Assembly: GCF_018063565.1 (NCBI RefSeq)
Contig: NZ_JAGPBB010000019.1
Coordinates: forward strand, 1-39,723
Length of the DNA: 39,723 bases
DNA from: Rhodoferax sp.
Lineage (GTDB): Bacteria > Pseudomonadota > Gammaproteobacteria > Burkholderiales > Burkholderiaceae_C
Direction of reading: 5' to 3'
The translations under genes were made by a program, and so were the position numbers. Below, one piece after another: positions 20,979 through 29,277 of the stretch. Below the pieces are notes generated by a model. It was not told where the DNA came from and ran no database searches. It was given only the letters and a program-made list of their open reading frames with translations. Within the stretch, counting starts at the first letter, position 1. The number at the start of each line of letters is the position of its first letter.

Positions 20979-22001
20979 TCATGTCAGGTCCGTACTATAG
21001 CCGTTGGGGTTGCCGCTTTGCCAGCGCCAGCTGTCCTCACACATGGTTTTCAGGTTGCGCAGTGCCCGCCAGCCAAGCATCTGGTGCGCCAGCGCTGGGT
21101 CGGCATAGCAGGCGGCCACATCACCGGCACGCCGAGGCGAAATTTTGTATGCGATCAGTCTGCCGCTGGCCTGCTCGAAGGCGCGCACCATGTCGAGCAC
21201 ACTGTAGCCGGTACCGGTGCCCAGATTGACTGCAAAGCTGCAAGCGGGGTCTTTCTGCAAGGTGTTGAGTGCTGCCAGGTGCCCAAGCGCCAGATCCACC
21301 ACATGGATGTAATCGCGCACGCCGGTACCGTCGGGCGTGGCGTAATCAGCACCCCAGACGTTGAGAAAGGCGCGTCGCCCCACCGCCACCTGCGCCACAA
21401 AGGGCAGCAGGTTGTTGGGCACACCCTGTGGGTCTTCTCCGATCAGACCACTGGCGTGGGCGCCCACCGGATTGAAATAACGCAGAATGCCAACCCGCCA
21501 GGCCGGATCACTGGCGCAGAGGTCGCGCAGCATGTTTTCAATCACCAGCTTGGTCTGGCCGTAGGGGTTGGTGGCTGACAGCGGGTGGTCTTCGGTCAGC
21601 GGCAGGCGCTGCGGGTCACCGTACACCGTGGCCGAGGAGCTGAAAACCAGGGTTTTCACGCCACAGGTTTGCATGGCCTGCAGCAACTTGACTGTGCCCA
21701 GCACATTGTTGTCGTAGTACTTGAGCGGTTCAGCCACCGACTCGCCCACGGCTTTAAGCCCGGCAAAGTGGATCACTGCGCTGGGTTGACTGCGTTGCAG
21801 CGCCGCCGCCAGTGCGGCCTGATCCCGAATGTCGCCTTCGATCAACTGAATTTTCTTGCCGGTGATGCGTTCGACCCGCGTCAGCGATTCGGGCTGGCTG
21901 TTGCAGAAATTGTCGAACACGGTCACGTCGTGACCCGCGTTGAGCAGTTCAACGCAGGTGTGCGAGCCGATGTAGCCGGCACCGCCGGTGATAAAGATCA
22001 T
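20979..22001 (-). CDS. galE: UDP-glucose 4-epimerase
   Basis: Interconverts UDP-glucose and UDP-galactose. The 340-residue extended short-chain dehydrogenase starts with the Rossmann motif [11 protein letters not shown] (4-14). It has catalytic Ser122 in SSATVYGDP and Tyr147/Lys151 in NPYGQTK, matching E. coli Ser124, Tyr149 and Lys153. ATG 22001 gives the family start MIFITGG. The longer frame from 22130 is rejected because its 43 extra residues precede the Rossmann fold and have no family match. It is the first gene of galE-nucleotidyltransferase-manC and is divergent from the amidohydrolase gene. Confidence 0.95.
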   Translation of the reverse strand: MIFITGGAGYIGSHTCVELLNAGHDVTVFDNFCNSQPESLTRVERITGKKIQLIEGDIRDQAALAAALQRSQPSAVIHFAGLKAVGESVAEPLKYYDNNVLGTVKLLQAMQTCGVKTLVFSSSATVYGDPQRLPLTEDHPLSATNPYGQTKLVIENMLRDLCASDPAWRVGILRYFNPVGAHASGLIGEDPQGVPNNLLPFVAQVAVGRRAFLNVWGADYATPDGTGVRDYIHVVDLALGHLAALNTLQKDPACSFAVNLGTGTGYSVLDMVRAFEQASGRLIAYKISPRRAGDVAACYADPALAHQMLGWRALRNLKTMCEDSWRWQSGNPNGYSTDLT

Positions 22002-22129
22002 AGGATGGGCCTGTTGGCAGAGGGTGAGCCGAAGTTTAAGCGTAGTCGCTTGCACCAAAATTGCCGCGGCTTGCGCTACGCTATGGGCTTTGCCACCGCC
22101 ATGCTGGTCTGGCGGCACTGGAGTTGACA

Positions 22130-23344
22130 ATGGGCTTGATGGTTCATGGCCGTGCCTTTGCGCACATTGCGGCGTTTCATCCCGAAATCACCGCGCTGCG
22201 GCGCGACCTGCATGCGCATCCCGAGTTGGGATTTGAAGAGCGGTATACCGCGGCGCGGGTGAAACAGGCCCTCGAAGTGTGTGGCGTCGACGAAATTCAC
22301 ACCGGTCTTGGCAAAACCGGTGTGGTGGCGCTGATCAAGGGCCAAGCGCAAGCCAGCGGCAAAATGATCGGGCTGCGGGCCGACATGGATGCGCTGCCCA
22401 TGACCGAGCACAACCAGTTTGCCTGGAAGTCGCAAACACCAGGTCTCATGCACGGCTGTGGTCACGACGGGCACACCGCCATGCTGGTGGGTGCCGCACG
22501 TTACCTGGCTGAAACCCGCAACTTTGACGGCACGGCCGTGCTGATCTTCCAGCCGGGCGAAGAGGGTTTTGCCGGCGCGCAGGCGATGATTGACGATGGC
22601 TTGTTCGAGCGTTTTCCGGTGCAGTCGGTGTATGGCATGCACAACTGGCCGGCCATGCGACCCGGCACCATTGGGCTGAATTCAGGGCCGATGATGGCCG
22701 CAGCCGACCATATCCGCATCGACATCACCGGCCAGGGCGGCCATGGTGCCCATGCCTACCAGACGGTTGACCCGGTGCTGGTGGCCGGGCACATCATCAC
22801 CGCCGTGCAAAGCATTGTGTCGCGCAACGTCAAGCCGGTCGACAGCGCAGTGATCAGTCTGTGCGGCTTGCAGGCAGGAGACCTGTCCGCCATGAGTGTC
22901 ATTCCCGGCAGCGCCACTTTGGTCGGTACGGTGCGCACCTTCAGCCCCACAGTGCAGTCACTGGTGGAGCGGCGACTCAACGCGTTATGCAGCGCCATCG
23001 CCCAGGGTTTTGGCGCGACGGCCATGGTGACCTACACGCGCATGTACCCGGCCACCATCAATACCGCGGCTGAGGCGCTGCTTGCCGGCGATGTGGCTGA
23101 GCGCCTGGTGGGGGCTGCCAACGTGGTGCGCGACCTCGAACCCAGCATGGGCGCCGAAGATTTTTCTTTCATGTTGCGGGTTAAACCCGGGGCTTACATG
23201 CGACTGGGCCAGGGAAGTGAAAACGGACTGGGTAGCTGCCATTTGCACAACAGCCTGTATGACTTTAACGACGAGGTGCTGCCGCTGGGTGCTGCGCTGC
23301 ACGCCAGTCTGGCCGAGCACCTGATGCCAATGCAAGGTGCATGA
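22130..23344 (+). CDS. M20-family amidohydrolase (hippurate hydrolase / N-acyl-amino-acid hydrolase type)
   Basis: A 404-residue cytoplasmic metallo-amidase of peptidase family M20D, which cleaves N-acyl or N-aryl groups from amino acids. Visible marks are [14 protein letters not shown] (24-37), LRADMDALP, the metal ligands Cys110 and His112 in [12 protein letters not shown] (143-146), and MGAEDFSFM near the C-terminus. ATG 22130 is chosen for its GGAG site (22120-22123). An upstream in-frame ATG at 22061 adds 23 residues without family match. The substrate is not predictable. It stands alone on the plus strand between nucleotide-sugar genes and hexR. Confidence 0.88.
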   Translation: MGLMVHGRAFAHIAAFHPEITALRRDLHAHPELGFEERYTAARVKQALEVCGVDEIHTGLGKTGVVALIKGQAQASGKMIGLRADMDALPMTEHNQFAWKSQTPGLMHGCGHDGHTAMLVGAARYLAETRNFDGTAVLIFQPGEEGFAGAQAMIDDGLFERFPVQSVYGMHNWPAMRPGTIGLNSGPMMAAADHIRIDITGQGGHGAHAYQTVDPVLVAGHIITAVQSIVSRNVKPVDSAVISLCGLQAGDLSAMSVIPGSATLVGTVRTFSPTVQSLVERRLNALCSAIAQGFGATAMVTYTRMYPATINTAAEALLAGDVAERLVGAANVVRDLEPSMGAEDFSFMLRVKPGAYMRLGQGSENGLGSCHLHNSLYDFNDEVLPLGAALHASLAEHLMPMQGA

Positions 23345-23400
23345 TTGCTACTGATAAAAGTGCAATCAAATGAATCCAGATATGCGCTGGAAGGTCAAAA
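23343..23400. repeat. Interspersed repeat-like element with bulged hairpin
   Basis: GATTGCTACT (23343-23352) pairs with AGTGCAATC (23359-23367) save for one bulged base. It is followed by TATGCGCTGGAAGGTC (23381-23396). Words such as ATTGCTACTGAT and GCGCTgGA(a)GG resemble a Comamonadaceae short repeat. It fills the 65-bp gap between two convergent genes. There is no T-tract after the hairpin on either strand, so it is not a clear intrinsic terminator. Confidence 0.5.
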
Positions 23401-23409
23401 CATCAAGAA

Positions 23410-24258
23410 TCAGGTGTAACGTTTGTTGCGCAGGTTGTTTTTCATCTCACGCAGCAAGGGTTGCAGTTTCTCGCTGCCAATGCGCAGCGCCACACAGGTC
23501 GCGACGATGTCGACGATCATCAGATGCAGCAGGCGCGACACCATCGGGCTGTAACGCTCGTAACCCTCGGGGTGGTCGGCGGCCAGGTGGATGTCGCCCG
23601 CCGAGGCCAGCGGCGAACCGCTGGCGGTGATCACCACGGTGGTGGCACCGTTTTTTCGCGCAATGTCACACGAGTCCATCAGGTCACGCGTACGCCCCGA
23701 GTTGCTTATCACAATCACGCAGTCACCCGCTTGCAGCAAAGAAGCGCTCATCACCTGCATATGGCCATCGCTATAAGCCACGCCATTGATCCCCAGTCTG
23801 AAGAACTTGTGTTGCGCGTCCTGCGCAACCACGCCTGAGTTGCCGACGCCAAAAAATTCGATGCGACGCCCGGCATGGTAAGCCGCGGTGAGGGCCGTTA
23901 CCGCTTTGTCAATGGCGCTGGCCGAGGCCTCGTTGCGGTATTTGAGAAACGCCGCCACCGTGTTGTCGATCACCTTGACCATGATGTCGCTGGTCTTGTC
24001 GTCCACGTCCACGCTGCGGTGGATGAAGGGCACGCCCTCGCTTACAGTGCCAGCCAGCTTGAGCTTGAAGTCTGACAGTCCGTCGTAACCCACACTGCGG
24101 CAAAAGCGCACCACGGTGGGCTTGCTGACGTGGGCACGGTCAGCCAACTCGCTGACCGGCATCAATGCAAACGAGCGCGGGTCACTCAGCACGAGTTTGC
24201 CCACCCGCTGCTCCGCCGGAGCCAGTGAGGGCAGGGAAGCTTTGATTCGGTCAAGCAT
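23410..24258 (-). CDS. hexR: RpiR-family transcriptional regulator, HexR-like
   Basis: A 282-residue regulator with an N-terminal RpiR helix-turn-helix (about 1-77, recognition region VSKPTVVRFCRSVGYDG at 44-60) and a C-terminal SIS sugar-phosphate-binding domain (about 125-255: FFGVGNSGVVAQDAQ, VISNSGRTRDLMD). HexR proteins repress zwf and other glucose-catabolic genes and are released by KDPG in pseudomonads. The effector here is unknown. ATG 24258 has a GGAG site. The gene lies 27 bp after zwf on the same strand, so it is probably co-transcribed and self-regulated through the site before zwf (25775-25789). Confidence 0.9.
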   Translation of the reverse strand: MLDRIKASLPSLAPAEQRVGKLVLSDPRSFALMPVSELADRAHVSKPTVVRFCRSVGYDGLSDFKLKLAGTVSEGVPFIHRSVDVDDKTSDIMVKVIDNTVAAFLKYRNEASASAIDKAVTALTAAYHAGRRIEFFGVGNSGVVAQDAQHKFFRLGINGVAYSDGHMQVMSASLLQAGDCVIVISNSGRTRDLMDSCDIARKNGATTVVITASGSPLASAGDIHLAADHPEGYERYSPMVSRLLHLMIVDIVATCVALRIGSEKLQPLLREMKNNLRNKRYT

Positions 24259-24285
24259 GGCGGTCGCTCCGAAAATGGGTCGGTT

Positions 24286-25740
24286 TCATGCTTCTTCGCT
24301 CCAGCAAAAACCATCCCGCGCAATCATGGCGCTGGTGGCACTCGGCCCCCAACTGCCCGACGCATAGGGCCGCGGCCCCTGCGGGTCGGCGCCCCAATGC
24401 TTCAAAATGGGTTCGACCCAGCGCCAGGCTTCGATCTGCTCGTCGCTGCGCACGAACAGGTTGAGTCGGCCGTCAATCACGTCCAGCAGCAGGCGCTCGT
24501 AAGCACCGACCCGCTCGGCACCAAAGCGTTTGTCAAAATCCAGGTCCAGTTGCACTGGTGCCAGAATGCTGGAGTGCTGGCGTTTGTCCTGGGCCTGGGC
24601 CAGCAGATGCAGCTCCAGCCCGTCTTTGGGCTGCAGGTTGATGATCAGGCGGTTGGCCATGCCAATCTGGGAGTTGAAAATGGCGTGCGGTGTGGGCCGG
24701 AAGTTCACCACGATACGCGCATCACGCCCGGCCAGGCGTTTGCCGGTGCGGATGTAAAACGGCACGCCGGCCCAGCGCCAGTTGGAAATCTCGGTGCGCA
24801 GCGCGACAAAGGTTTCGGTGCGGCTGTCGGGACTCACGCCGAGTTCTTCGCGATACCCCGGCACAGCCTGACCGTTGATCGAGCCCGCGGCGTACTGGCC
24901 ACGGATGACATCCTGTGCCAGCGACTCCGGCGTCCAGGGCTTGAGCGAACGCAGCACCTTGAGCTTTTCGTCGCGGATGGCGTCGGCGTGCGAGTTGATG
25001 GGCGGCTCCATGCCGATGGCGCACAGCAGTTGCAAGGCGTGGTTTTGCACCATGTCGCGCAACGCGCCGGTGGTTTCGTAAAACGCGCCGCGTTTCTCCA
25101 CACCCAGCTCTTCGGCCATGGTGATCTGGATGTTGGCAATGTGCTCGCGTCGCCACAGTGGCTCAAACAACGCGTTGCCAAAACGCAGCGCAAACAGGTT
25201 TTGCACCGAGGGCTTGCCCAGGTAGTGGTCGATGCGGTAGATCTGGTGCTCGGTAAACACCTGACCCACCGCCTGGTTGATGGCGCGGTTGCTGGCAAGG
25301 TCGTGGCCCAGCGGCTTTTCCAGCACCACGCGGGTGTGCTGCGTGTTCAGGCCAGCAGCGGCGAGCTGCTCACAAATGGTGGTGAACAGGCTCGGGGCGG
25401 TGGCCAGGTACATCACCACGGTGTCGACCTGACGCTGCGCCAGTTTGTCACGCAGGTAGACATAATGGTCCGGCTTGGAGAGGTCCATGCGGACAAATTC
25501 AAGCAACTGGCAAAAGCGGGCAAATTCGTCTGGCGTCGGGCGCTTGGCCAGATCCACCTGGGCGAAACGGCCATGAATCAGCTCACGGTACTGTTCGTCA
25601 CTCAGGTCGTCGCGTCCCACGCCAATGATGCGTGCACCTTGCGGCAGGGTGCCGTGTTTGAAGGCCTGGAACAAGGCGGGCATCAGTTTGCGCCAGGTCA
25701 GGTCGCCGGTGCCGCCAAATAGGACAAGATCAAAACTCAT
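24286..25740 (-). CDS. zwf: Glucose-6-phosphate 1-dehydrogenase
   Basis: Oxidises glucose-6-phosphate to 6-phosphogluconolactone with NAD(P). The 484 residues match bacterial Zwf. The coenzyme motif GGTGDLTWRKL starts at residue 9, EKPLGHD is at 141-147 and the active-site RIDHYLGKP is at 169-177 with His172. ATG 25740 has no visible Shine-Dalgarno sequence. A HexR-like palindrome lies 35 bp upstream. No pgl, edd or eda follow within the window, unlike the common zwf-pgl-edd order. The gene is divergent from the ABC importer. Confidence 0.96.
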   Translation of the reverse strand: MSFDLVLFGGTGDLTWRKLMPALFQAFKHGTLPQGARIIGVGRDDLSDEQYRELIHGRFAQVDLAKRPTPDEFARFCQLLEFVRMDLSKPDHYVYLRDKLAQRQVDTVVMYLATAPSLFTTICEQLAAAGLNTQHTRVVLEKPLGHDLASNRAINQAVGQVFTEHQIYRIDHYLGKPSVQNLFALRFGNALFEPLWRREHIANIQITMAEELGVEKRGAFYETTGALRDMVQNHALQLLCAIGMEPPINSHADAIRDEKLKVLRSLKPWTPESLAQDVIRGQYAAGSINGQAVPGYREELGVSPDSRTETFVALRTEISNWRWAGVPFYIRTGKRLAGRDARIVVNFRPTPHAIFNSQIGMANRLIINLQPKDGLELHLLAQAQDKRQHSSILAPVQLDLDFDKRFGAERVGAYERLLLDVIDGRLNLFVRSDEQIEAWRWVEPILKHWGADPQGPRPYASGSWGPSATSAMIARDGFCWSEEA

Positions 25741-25774
25741 GGGTGAAGGTGACGGAGGTTAAAACGGGCGTAAC

Positions 25775-25789
25775 TGTAACTTAGTTTCA
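25775..25789. promoter_or_regulatory. HexR-like operator before zwf
   Basis: TGTAACTTAGTTTCA is an imperfect palindrome (TGTAAC against the reverse complement TGAAAC) resembling the HexR consensus TGTARTWWWAYTACA. It lies 35 bp before the zwf ATG in the zwf/afuA divergent region. The hexR-like gene is in the same operon as zwf. Further TGTAAY words occur at 25798 and 25807. No binding data can be claimed. Confidence 0.5.
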
Positions 25790-25809
25790 CAATTGTGTGT
25801 AATCTGTGT

Positions 25810-25837
25810 AACTTTCTGACTGTTCAGTCAAAAAGTT
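25810..25837. promoter_or_regulatory. 28-bp near-perfect palindrome in the zwf/afuA intergenic region
   Basis: The left arm is AACTTTCTGACTG and the right arm CAGTCAAAAAGTT, around a TT centre. Twelve of thirteen arm pairs match, with the single C/A mismatch at 25816/25831. It lies roughly midway between the two divergent start codons, 70 bp from zwf and 142 bp from the importer gene. No T-tract follows, so an operator is likelier than a terminator. On the minus strand it also contains TTGACT, a possible -35 for zwf. Confidence 0.6.
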
Positions 25838-25928
25838 GGCGTTTCCCCGGTGTTTTGAGGCGTGATTTCGCAGTACAGTCATATCACTGACATATTTCGT
25901 AGCGCGATCGCGATGGTGCGTAGGCGTC

Positions 25929-25960
25929 GGTGCAGTTTTGCACCATGTCGGTGGTTTTTT
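25929..25960 (+). promoter_or_regulatory. Leader hairpin and T-tract upstream of afuA
   Basis: GGTGCA (25929-25934) and TGCACC (25939-25944) form a perfect hairpin with a GTTT loop. A weaker alternative pairs CACC (25941-25944) with GGTG (25950-25953), followed directly by GTTTTTT (25954-25960). The two share bases, as in an attenuator, but the second stem is only 4 bp, so this is tentative. Confidence 0.35.
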
Positions 25961-25978
25961 GTATTTACAGGAGTCTCT

Positions 25979-26989
25979 ATGAAGAAGGTGTTGGTAGTTT
26001 CGGCACTGGCTCTGGCCAGCGGCTTGGTGCAGGCACAGACGGTGAACGTGATTTGCTCGGTGCAGGCCGAGTGGTGCAACATGATTGGCACGGTCTACGC
26101 CAAGACCACCGGCACCAAGATCAATATCTCGATGAAGGGCTCGGGCGAGGCGCTGGCCCAGTTGATCGCCGAAAAAGACAATCCCAAGACCGACATCTGG
26201 TTTGGTGGCACTGGTGACCCGCACTTGCAGGCGGCCGAATCGGGTTTGTCCATGGAGTACAAGTCCGCCACCTTGCCGCAGTTACAGGGTTGGGCGCAAC
26301 AGCAAGCCCAGCAGTCTGGCTATAGAACGGTCGGCATTTATTCCGGCCCTTTGGGTTTTGGTTACAACACGGAACTGTTGGCGAAGAAAAAATTGCCAGT
26401 GCCGAAAACCTGGAATGACTTGCTCAATCCGGCTCTCAAAGGCGAGATCCAGGTGGCCAATCCGGCATCCAGCGGAACCGCCTACACCATGGTGGCCACG
26501 CTGGTGCAGATGATGGGTGAAGACAAGGCGTTCGAGTACATGAAAAAGCTGCACAAGAACATCAGCCAGTACACCCGCAGCGGCACCGGTCCGATCAAGG
26601 CCGCCGCGCGCGGCGAGACCACGGTGTCGATCAGCTTTGTGCATGACGCGCCGGGTGAAAAACTCAACGGGTTCCCGGTGGAGGCAGTTACCCCCACCGA
26701 CGGCACGGGTGCCGAAATCGGCTCCATGAGCATCATCAAGGGTGCGCGCAACCTGGAAGCTGCCAAGAAGTTCTACGAGTGGGCCTTGACCCCGGCAGCG
26801 CAGGAAATGGCCGCTGCGGCCAAGCAGTTCCAGGTGCCGTCCAACAAGGCGGCCAAGGTTGATCCGAATGTTCCGGATTTCAAGAAAATCAAGTTCATCA
26901 ACTATGACTATGCCAAGTACGGTGCTTCGGCCGAGCGCAAGCGCCTGATCGCCAAGTGGGAAAAAGACGTCAATTCGCTCCCCCGTTAA
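25979..26989 (+). CDS. afuA: ABC importer periplasmic binding protein, AfuA-like (probable hexose-phosphate binder)
   Basis: A 336-residue class F/D-type solute-binding protein with a clear signal peptide (MKKVLVVSALALASGLVQA, cut near 19-20). It would usually be named an Fe(III)-binding protein. However, the segment where FbpA-type iron binders carry a Tyr-Tyr pair reads FVHD here (His222, Asp223), with Glu246 farther on. As I recall, AfuA of Actinobacillus pleuropneumoniae binds glucose-6-phosphate and related sugar phosphates through His205, Asp206 and Glu229, the same 1 and 23 spacing. The neighbours zwf, tal and pgi fit sugar phosphate. ATG 25979 has AGGAG at 25969-25973. An upstream in-frame ATG (25862) is rejected because it would bury the signal peptide. 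Confidence 0.8.
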   Translation: MKKVLVVSALALASGLVQAQTVNVICSVQAEWCNMIGTVYAKTTGTKINISMKGSGEALAQLIAEKDNPKTDIWFGGTGDPHLQAAESGLSMEYKSATLPQLQGWAQQQAQQSGYRTVGIYSGPLGFGYNTELLAKKKLPVPKTWNDLLNPALKGEIQVANPASSGTAYTMVATLVQMMGEDKAFEYMKKLHKNISQYTRSGTGPIKAAARGETTVSISFVHDAPGEKLNGFPVEAVTPTDGTGAEIGSMSIIKGARNLEAAKKFYEWALTPAAQEMAAAAKQFQVPSNKAAKVDPNVPDFKKIKFINYDYAKYGASAERKRLIAKWEKDVNSLPR

Positions 26990-27002
26990 GTTTGTCTGGC
27001 CG

Positions 27003-27039
27003 GCCTGAGCACGGACGGATGTCCGGGCTCAGGCATTTT
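27003..27039 (+). terminator. Strong intra-operon hairpin between afuA and afuB
   Basis: GCCTGAGC-A-CGGAC (27003-27016) pairs with GTCCG-G-GCTCAGGC (27021-27034) around a GGAT tetraloop: 13 base pairs and one A/G mismatch. Only four Ts follow (27036-27039). It sits 13 bp after the binding-protein stop and 16 bp before the permease start. Such hairpins commonly give partial termination or protect the 5' message, so binding protein is made in excess over permease. Confidence 0.75.
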
Positions 27040-27050
27040 GAATACCTCAA

Positions 27051-29261
27051 GTGAACCAAAACCCTAATTTGGCGATCCGCCTCTGGCTCATCACTGGCTT
27101 GCTGGCCTACGTTTTGCTGCCTTGGTACGCCATTCAGGACACCGCCTGGTACAGCGTGCTGCCGCAGATTTTTGGCGGTGCGGAAACGGCCAGCGGACTG
27201 GTTCAGATGCTGGCGCATGGGCGCGTCTGGCTCGGCCTGGGCTTGCTTGGGCTGCTGCTGGCTGCCGTGGGCCTGCTGGTACCACCCGGTCGGCCGCAGA
27301 GCACCTGGTTGCTGGCGGGCGGCCTGGTCGGATTTATCGGTTTGCTGGCCAGTGGGTTCATGATTGGAGCACGCGGCTGGTCGTTTGCGGTGCTGAACAG
27401 CAGCCTGGGTGAACTGGCGGTGAATCAGTATGGCATTGGCATGGGGGCGTTCATCGCCTTGCTGTCTCTGGTCATGCTGACGGCCTTTGGGGTGGCGCGC
27501 CGGGGTTATTTCAAGGGCGACTTGTTCATTGCATCGAGTGTGCTCGGCTGCTCGGTGCTGCTGTTGCTGTTTATTGCTTTTCCGGTGACCAAGGCACTTT
27601 ACGGTGCTTTTTTGAATGAAGAAGGCCACTGGGCCCTGTCGGCGATTTTTGAGCGCATTGGCCATGAACGGGTCTGGGGCTTGAGCTGTCTGGCCGGTGG
27701 AGTGCGTTGCGGTGTGGCCTGGAACACCTTGTTTCTGGCGCTGCTGACCGCCACCGGCACGGTCATCATGGGCACCATGATGGCTTTGCTGGCCGAGCGC
27801 AGTGCCGGACCACGGGTGCAAACGCCGCTTCGGGTGATTGCCCTGTTGCCCATCATCACGCCGCCCTTTGTGGTCGGGTTGGGTCTGATTTTGCTGTTTG
27901 GCCGCGCCGGGGTGGTGAACCAATTTTTGGAATACGCGTTTGGTATGCCGCCCACGCGCTGGTTTTATGGCTTGTTTGGCATCTGGATTGCGCAACTGTT
28001 TGCCTTTACCCCGATCGCCTTCATGATCATGCGCGGCGTGGTGCAGGGGGTGGCCCCGAGTATGGAAGAGGCGGCGCAAACCCTGCGCGCCAGCCGCAGC
28101 AAAACCTTTTTTACCGTGACGCTGCCGCTACTCAAGCCGGGTCTGGCCAATGCCTTTCTGGTCGGATTTATCGAGAGCATTGCGGACTTTGGCAACCCGA
28201 TTGTGGTGGGTGGACAATATTCGGTGCTGTCCACCGACATCTTTTTTGCCATCGTCGGGGCGCAATACGACCAGGGCAAGGCTGCCTCTTTGGCGTGGAT
28301 CTTGACGATGTTTGCGCTGGCGGTGTTTGCCTTGCAGCGCGGCCTGCTGGGCAAGCAAAACTACACCACTGTGAGCGGCAAGGGCGATGCCGGCATCCCG
28401 ATGGCGCTGCCCGACGGTGTGCGCCGGGTGCTCAACACCGTGGTCTACCCTTGGCTGGCGTTCACCGTGGTGGTGTATCTGTTTGCTTTTGCCGGTGGTT
28501 TTGTGCAAACCTGGGGGCGCGACTACACGCTGACTTTCGCCCACTTCAAGACGGCTTTCGGGCTGGAGTGGGGCCAGTTTGGCCTGGTGTGGGCGGGCAC
28601 GGCGTGGAATTCGTTTTTCACCACGGTCAAGCTCGCCGGTCTGGCTGCCCCCATGACGGCGGCCGTGGGTTTGCTGATTGCCTACCTGCTGGCGCGCACC
28701 GAGTTTCGCGGGCAGGGCTGGTTCGAGTTTGTCGCCCTGCTGGCGTTTGCCATTCCCGGCACGGTGCTGGGGGTCAGCTACATTCTGGCCTTCAACGTGC
28801 CGCCGGTGGAACTGACGGGCACCGGGCTGATCATTGTGCTGTCGTTCATGTTCCGCAACCTGCCGGTGGGGGTGCGGGCTGGCACGGCCGCATTCAAGCA
28901 GCTTGACAGGTCGCTCGATGAGGCCTCGGTCATGTTGCGTGCCAGCACCTTCCAGACCTTGCGCCATGTGGTGTTGCCGCTCCTGAAACCGGCGCTGGTG
29001 GCAGCGCTGGTGTACAGCTTTGTGCGCGCCATGACCACGGTGAGCGCGGTGATCTTTCTGGTCACCGCTGAAAACGAACTCGCCACCTCCTACATCATCG
29101 GCCGGGTTGGCAACGGCGACTACGGCGTTGCCCTGGCCTATTGCACGGTGCTGATCATCCTGATGTCGGCGGCGATTGCGCTGATCCAGTTTCTGGTGGG
29201 AGAGCGCAAGCTGGGCCGGCGCAAAGCGGGCCTCAAACTCAACACCATCGCGGCCCATTGA
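27051..29261 (+). CDS. afuB: ABC importer permease, fused double-domain (AfuB/FbpB type)
   Basis: A 736-residue inner-membrane protein with two BPD-type permease halves fused in one chain. Each half has an EAA loop: EEAAQTLRASRSKTF in the first and LDEASVMLRASTFQTL in the second, each followed by LPLLKP. An N-terminal hydrophobic block of about 150 residues (several predicted membrane segments) precedes the first permease domain, making it longer than FbpB (about 500-550) and nearer AfuB (about 690). The start is GTG 27051, with a poor ribosome binding site. The upstream hairpin and weak start both point to lower expression than the binding protein. It follows afuA by 61 bp and precedes afuC by 16 bp. 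Confidence 0.88.
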   Translation: MNQNPNLAIRLWLITGLLAYVLLPWYAIQDTAWYSVLPQIFGGAETASGLVQMLAHGRVWLGLGLLGLLLAAVGLLVPPGRPQSTWLLAGGLVGFIGLLASGFMIGARGWSFAVLNSSLGELAVNQYGIGMGAFIALLSLVMLTAFGVARRGYFKGDLFIASSVLGCSVLLLLFIAFPVTKALYGAFLNEEGHWALSAIFERIGHERVWGLSCLAGGVRCGVAWNTLFLALLTATGTVIMGTMMALLAERSAGPRVQTPLRVIALLPIITPPFVVGLGLILLFGRAGVVNQFLEYAFGMPPTRWFYGLFGIWIAQLFAFTPIAFMIMRGVVQGVAPSMEEAAQTLRASRSKTFFTVTLPLLKPGLANAFLVGFIESIADFGNPIVVGGQYSVLSTDIFFAIVGAQYDQGKAASLAWILTMFALAVFALQRGLLGKQNYTTVSGKGDAGIPMALPDGVRRVLNTVVYPWLAFTVVVYLFAFAGGFVQTWGRDYTLTFAHFKTAFGLEWGQFGLVWAGTAWNSFFTTVKLAGLAAPMTAAVGLLIAYLLARTEFRGQGWFEFVALLAFAIPGTVLGVSYILAFNVPPVELTGTGLIIVLSFMFRNLPVGVRAGTAAFKQLDRSLDEASVMLRASTFQTLRHVVLPLLKPALVAALVYSFVRAMTTVSAVIFLVTAENELATSYIIGRVGNGDYGVALAYCTVLIILMSAAIALIQFLVGERKLGRRKAGLKLNTIAAH

Positions 29262-29277
29262 CAGGAACCTACTCACC

